Shown in pieces: positions 31,568-35,164 of a stretch of 35,164 nucleotides of DNA. The position numbers were made by a program, and so were the translations under genes. This DNA comes from a bacterium. GTDB lineage: Bacteria; Desulfobacterota; JAPLJL01. The stretch is from contig JAQTNV010000034.1 in assembly GCA_028713675.1 (NCBI GenBank), forward strand, positions 1 to 35,164. The letters run 5' to 3'. Position 1 is the stretch's first letter; each line of letters starts with the position of its first letter. The notes under the pieces were generated by a model. That model made no database searches, was not told where the DNA came from, and worked only from the letters and a program-made list of their open reading frames with translations.

Positions 31568-32035
31568 ATGAGTAATTTTGCCAAATCAGTTTTCCCGATC
31601 GGATTGGGAATATTGTTTTTTGTCGGCTGCGCGACCATTCACCGGATGGATATCGCCAAACTTAATGTCATCTCCGTTTCCGAGATAGTCGCCGACCCGG
31701 CCAAAATGCTCGATTATGCGAAAATAATTCAGGAAGGAAAAGATATTGTCTTCAAGATCCCGGAGGGCCAGGCGATTCCCCTTAAATTGAATCTGGATTT
31801 GCCGGTGGCAAAGCTGGAGCCCGGCAAAAACCAGGTTGTTTTTTCCAGGGATGTTTATCTCTGGATATCTAAATCCAGGGCGAGGGTAAGTCCGGACGGA
31901 CAACGCTGGGCGGACATTGGAAACCTGAAGTCCATCGGAAAACTATTCGGTTTCGGCAAAGGACAAGTTTCTTTGGGCTTTTTCGCGACCAAGGAAGAAG
32001 GCGCGGCGGTAAGCGTCGATATTAAAACCGACTAA
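31568..32035 (+). CDS. Small envelope lipoprotein of unknown function
   Basis: 155 aa, GGAGGGAG before the ATG. Lipoprotein signal with lipobox FFVGC (Cys21). The mature part has two predicted beta regions: ISVSEIVADPAKMLDYAKII, then VFKIPEGQAIPLKLNLDLPV and VVFSRDVYLWISKSRARVSP. No family recognised. It is expressed from the repeated promoter module. Directly after its stop the DNA resembles the leader of the other type-B flavoenzyme gene, as if this gene had been inserted into that leader. Confidence 0.7.
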   Translation: MSNFAKSVFPIGLGILFFVGCATIHRMDIAKLNVISVSEIVADPAKMLDYAKIIQEGKDIVFKIPEGQAIPLKLNLDLPVAKLEPGKNQVVFSRDVYLWISKSRARVSPDGQRWADIGNLKSIGKLFGFGKGQVSLGFFATKEEGAAVSVDIKTD

Positions 32036-32159
32036 AAGCCTTAAGTTACTGAATGGTTGGCGGGAAGCGGGGAAACAGAAATAATCATTGGCAGGAGATG
32101 ACCGGAAGCAAATAACCGGGTATCGGAGAGACCAAAAAGAGAAAGGGTAAGTAACGTTT

Positions 32160-33560
32160 ATGAGCAAAAAGAAAGTGGTTATCATCGGCAGCGGAATCGG
32201 CGGATCGGGCGTGGGCGCTCTCCTGGCGCATTCAGGGAATTATGAAGTTTCTCTATACGAACGCAACAAACTGATCGGGGGGCGCTTCGCCTCCTACGAA
32301 AAGGACGGCTTTAAATTCGATATCGGGTGCCATTTGATCGCCAATTGCGACAAAGGCGCCCTGGGGCGGATTCTCACCCTGGTCGGTCATCCCGATTGGG
32401 TGGAGTGGCACTATGCGGTCAAGCCCGCGCCCGGCATCAACTTCAAGGGCAAGCGGGTGCGCTTCCCCAAGGAAATCGACGGCCTCGGCCTTCCTCCCGA
32501 AGAGGTCGGTAAAATCATGGAGTTTTACAACCGGGCCCTGAGCATCCCGGAAGAGGAGTATGACGCCTGGGACAAGCGGAGCGTATATTCCCTGCTGCAG
32601 GAGTACACCAAGAACGAAACCGTGCGCTCGGTTTTCAGCCTTTTAAACCGCATTTTTTTCGTCATTTCGGACCAGGAAACCCCGGTCGGCGAGTATGTCC
32701 GATGCACCAAGCAGATGCTCTCGACCCGGAGCAACGGTTATCCCGCGGGCGGCACCGGCAGTGTCCCCGAGGCCTATGTTAAGAGCATTAAGACTGACGG
32801 CGGACAAGTATTTCTCAATACGCCGATTAAGCAGATCGCGGTGGAAAACGGGGAGGCTAAAGGAATTATTTTGGAGAACGGGAAAAAGGTGGAGGCCGAC
32901 ATCGTGATCTCCAACGCCGGCAACCGGCCCACGGTTGATTTCCTGGTGGGCCGGAAGCATTACCGCCCCGAGGTGCTCGCGCGCCTGGACAAGTACGAAT
33001 ACTCCGGCTGCTTCTCCATGATAAAAATCGCGCTGGATCAGCCGATCTCCGATGAGAAGATGGTGATGTACATCGGGCGGGATGACATGAGCGTCCTGGA
33101 TGAGGAACGCCGGGCGGGGATCATCCCCGAGGTGCTGACGGACGTGATGGCGCCGGTGATTTCCAATCTGGACCCGAAAGCCTGCCCGGAGGGACGCCAG
33201 CTCATTATCGCCGGGGGCGGCACATACCCGACGCCGGAAAAGCCGGACAGCGCCTGGTTCAAGAAGCTGGAGACGTCCTTGTTCAATGCGGTCAAGATTA
33301 TTTATCCCGGCATCGAGAAACACATCATGTGGACAAACTTTACCGCCAGCCGGGAAATCGATAATCTGTTCGGCGAGGGCGGCAATATCGTCGGCATCTC
33401 CCAGAAAATCGGCCAGGTCGGCCCGGACCGGCCCTTCCTGGTTGACCCCTGCGTCAAGAACCTCTACCACTGCAGCGCGGACTCCGGGGTGCACGGCATC
33501 GGCGGCGAGCTGGCCGCGGACAGCGCGCTCCGGCTCTTTGAACTGTTGGAATCGAAATAA
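32160..33560 (+). CDS. CrtI-like NAD(P)/FAD-dependent oxidoreductase (type B, copy 2)
   Basis: 466 aa, AAAGGG about 11 bases before the ATG. Same landmarks as the 26959 product (VVIIGSGIGGSGVGALLA, ERNKLIGGRFASYEKDGF, HCSADSGVHGIGGELAADSA). Differences cluster around 125-180 and 300-360, which may change the substrate. The DNA upstream (GAATGGTTGGCGGGAAGCGG) matches the leader of the first copy, but the promoter core is no longer intact. Transcription may therefore read through from the lipoprotein promoter at 31500. An acyl-CoA ligase gene starts 16 bases after the stop, suggesting co-expression of lipid activation with this redox enzyme. Confidence 0.85.
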   Translation: MSKKKVVIIGSGIGGSGVGALLAHSGNYEVSLYERNKLIGGRFASYEKDGFKFDIGCHLIANCDKGALGRILTLVGHPDWVEWHYAVKPAPGINFKGKRVRFPKEIDGLGLPPEEVGKIMEFYNRALSIPEEEYDAWDKRSVYSLLQEYTKNETVRSVFSLLNRIFFVISDQETPVGEYVRCTKQMLSTRSNGYPAGGTGSVPEAYVKSIKTDGGQVFLNTPIKQIAVENGEAKGIILENGKKVEADIVISNAGNRPTVDFLVGRKHYRPEVLARLDKYEYSGCFSMIKIALDQPISDEKMVMYIGRDDMSVLDEERRAGIIPEVLTDVMAPVISNLDPKACPEGRQLIIAGGGTYPTPEKPDSAWFKKLETSLFNAVKIIYPGIEKHIMWTNFTASREIDNLFGEGGNIVGISQKIGQVGPDRPFLVDPCVKNLYHCSADSGVHGIGGELAADSALRLFELLESK

Positions 33561-33576
33561 GAAAAACCGGGGAAAA

Positions 33577-35164
33577 ATGAAATACCAGTACGAAAAACCG
33601 GACAATCTCGTTGAGCTCCTGGAAGCCAGCGTGGCCAAATATCCCGACAATCCCCTGTTCGGGACCAAGAACGCCCATAAGGTTTACGAGTGGGTCACTT
33701 ATCGGGAGGTGGGGGAAAGGGTTGATCACCTCCGGGGCGCGCTGGCCCGGCTGGGGGTGAAGAAGGGGGACTCGGTCGGGATCATCGCCAACAACCGGGT
33801 GGAGTTCGCGGTCGTGGCTTTCGCCGCTTTCAGCCTGGGGGCCCGGTTCGTGCCCATGTACGAGGCCGAGCTCCAGAAGGTCTGGAAATACATCGTCTCC
33901 GACAGCGCGGTCAAGGTGCTTTTCGTTTCCAAGCCGGAGATCCGGGACAAGGTCAAGGATTACCCGGCCGAGATCAAGGCCCTCGAGAAGATCGTGCTGA
34001 TTGACGGGGAAGGGGAAGATACCCTGGCCGCCCTGGAAAGAGCGGGCGCGGCGGCGCCGGTGCCTTCCGTCCACCCGGGCCCCGAGGAAATCGCGGTCCT
34101 GCTCTACACCAGCGGCACCACCGGCGACCCCAAGGGGGTGCTCCTGACCCACGGTAATATCACCAGCAACCAGATCACGGGCAAGAAGATTTTTCCCCAA
34201 CTTTGCGAGCGGGACCGGTGCATTTCCATCCTGCCTTGGGCCCATCTCCTGGGCCTGACCGCCGATCTTTTCGCCTTCATCTACATCGGCGGGTCGATCG
34301 GTTTCATGGAAAGCGTGGCCACCCTGGCCGAGGACATGATGCTGGTCCGGCCCACCTGGATGACCGGCGTGCCCCGGATTTTCAACAAGGTCTATTCCGG
34401 GGTCCAGACCAAGATGGACGCGGAGGGAGGTCTGCCGAAGAAACTGTTCCTGATGGGGGTGGAGGCCGGCCGGCGGAGAAGGGAGCTCAGGGAGAAAGGC
34501 CGGTCCAGCCTGCTCGTCAATCTCAAGTTCAAGCTGGCGGACGCCATTGTGTTTAAAATGATCCGGCAGAGGTTCGGGGGCCGGCTTTCGGGGTCGGGGG
34601 TCGGAGGCGCAGCCGTCAATATCCAGATCCTGCATTTCTTCGAGGACGTGGGGATCCCGCTTTACGAAGGCTACGGTTTGACCGAGACCTCGCCCGTGGT
34701 AACGCTTAATTCGCCTTCGGCCCATCGGCCGGGGAGTGTGGGACGGGTGGTCGAAGGAGTGAAAGTGGTGATTGATAAGAGCGTGACCGGCGACCCCGAG
34801 GAGGGCGAGATCGTGGTTTACGGCCCCAACGTGATGGTCGGCTACCACAACAAGCCCAAGGAAACCGCGGAGGTGATGACCCCGGACGGCGGCTTCCGGA
34901 CCGGGGACATCGGCCGGATCGGTAAAGACGGGTTTATGTATCTCACCGGCCGGCTCAAGGAGCAGTTCAAGCTCGAAAACGGGAAATACGTCTACCCCGC
35001 CGCCATTGAAGAGGAAATCAAGCTGAATCCCCTGATCGAGAACGCGATGATCTACGGATTCAACCGTCCCTACAATGTCTGCCTGGTTGTCCCCAACTTC
35101 CCGGCCCTGGCCGGTTACGCGGAGAAGCACGGCCTGCCCACGGATCCCGAGGGAATGATCAGAA
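33577..35164 (+). CDS. Long-chain acyl-CoA synthetase (AMP-forming; 3' end beyond window)
   Basis: At least 529 codons, open to the window edge. Adenylate-forming signatures: YTSGTTGDPKG (177-187), YGLTETSP (366-373), RTGDIGRIGKDG (Thr442-Gly-Asp) and GRLKEQFKLENGKY. The long-chain branch is indicated by WVTYREVGERVDHLRGALAR, SILPWAHLLG and TGVPRIF. It activates fatty or similar acids to CoA esters with ATP. The ATG has a weak GGGG site and probably depends on coupling to the flavoenzyme gene 16 bases upstream. The missing part should be about 50-80 residues. Confidence 0.92.
   Translation, partial: MKYQYEKPDNLVELLEASVAKYPDNPLFGTKNAHKVYEWVTYREVGERVDHLRGALARLGVKKGDSVGIIANNRVEFAVVAFAAFSLGARFVPMYEAELQKVWKYIVSDSAVKVLFVSKPEIRDKVKDYPAEIKALEKIVLIDGEGEDTLAALERAGAAAPVPSVHPGPEEIAVLLYTSGTTGDPKGVLLTHGNITSNQITGKKIFPQLCERDRCISILPWAHLLGLTADLFAFIYIGGSIGFMESVATLAEDMMLVRPTWMTGVPRIFNKVYSGVQTKMDAEGGLPKKLFLMGVEAGRRRRELREKGRSSLLVNLKFKLADAIVFKMIRQRFGGRLSGSGVGGAAVNIQILHFFEDVGIPLYEGYGLTETSPVVTLNSPSAHRPGSVGRVVEGVKVVIDKSVTGDPEEGEIVVYGPNVMVGYHNKPKETAEVMTPDGGFRTGDIGRIGKDGFMYLTGRLKEQFKLENGKYVYPAAIEEEIKLNPLIENAMIYGFNRPYNVCLVVPNFPALAGYAEKHGLPTDPEGMIR

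Noticed and set aside
33454..35130. Minus-strand open frame of 558 codons near the right edge
   Set aside because: It is antisense to the clear acyl-CoA ligase on the plus strand, which holds all adenylate-forming motifs.

Overview
The window looks like a chromosomal stretch from an uncultured anaerobic bacterium, most plausibly of the Deltaproteobacteria/Desulfobacterota type. That placement is an inference from gene content: a ferredoxin-type protein with many cysteines, the alpha half of an ADP-forming acyl-CoA synthetase, a TRAP-type binding protein, FadL-type outer-membrane channels (hence a Gram-negative cell) and several acyl-CoA enzymes. No rRNA, tRNA, CRISPR array, integrase or complete insertion sequence was seen.

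Layout. (1) 1-7.4 kb holds short, mostly single-gene units: an iron-sulfur protein cut by the window edge, a SnoaL-like lipoprotein followed by an extradiol dioxygenase, a PiT phosphate transporter with a candidate Pho-box array, an unrecognised small gene, a CopG/RelE-type toxin-antitoxin pair on the minus strand, and a GC-rich lipoprotein. These units are separated by related intergenic mosaics: a GAGGCCC...GGGCCTC terminator, then GC-rich palindromic repeats, then in places a promoter module. (2) 7.7-11.6 kb is a TetR-led operon with a CoA-ligase alpha subunit, an acyl-CoA dehydrogenase and a hotdog thioesterase. (3) 11.6-23.4 kb starts with a second copy of the tetR promoter/operator, followed by a decayed tetR 5' end. 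It continues with a double FAD-oxidase protein and a duplicated three-gene set: a CrtI-like flavoenzyme, an exported protein of unknown function, and a FadL channel. (4) 23.6-26.7 kb holds an orphan TRAP binding protein and an FN3-phosphoesterase lipoprotein. (5) 26.9-35.2 kb holds three more CrtI-like flavoenzymes, a group of small genes, a lipoprotein, and the start of a long-chain acyl-CoA ligase that runs off the window.

How it may work together (inference). The shared operator suggests that one TetR-type regulator controls both the acyl-CoA operon (2) and the uptake/redox operon (3). FadL channels would bring a hydrophobic compound across the outer membrane, with the exported proteins assisting. 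The flavoenzymes (five CrtI-like proteins plus a two-headed FAD-linked dehydrogenase) would oxidise, reduce or isomerise it, and the CoA enzymes would activate and degrade it. The substrate cannot be read from the sequence; a fatty, isoprenoid or steroid-like molecule would fit.

A second regulatory layer is visible. Four genes (two lipoproteins, the phosphoesterase and one flavoenzyme) share an ~80-100 bp promoter module with an upstream box and a TTGMCC-N16-TADAAT core.
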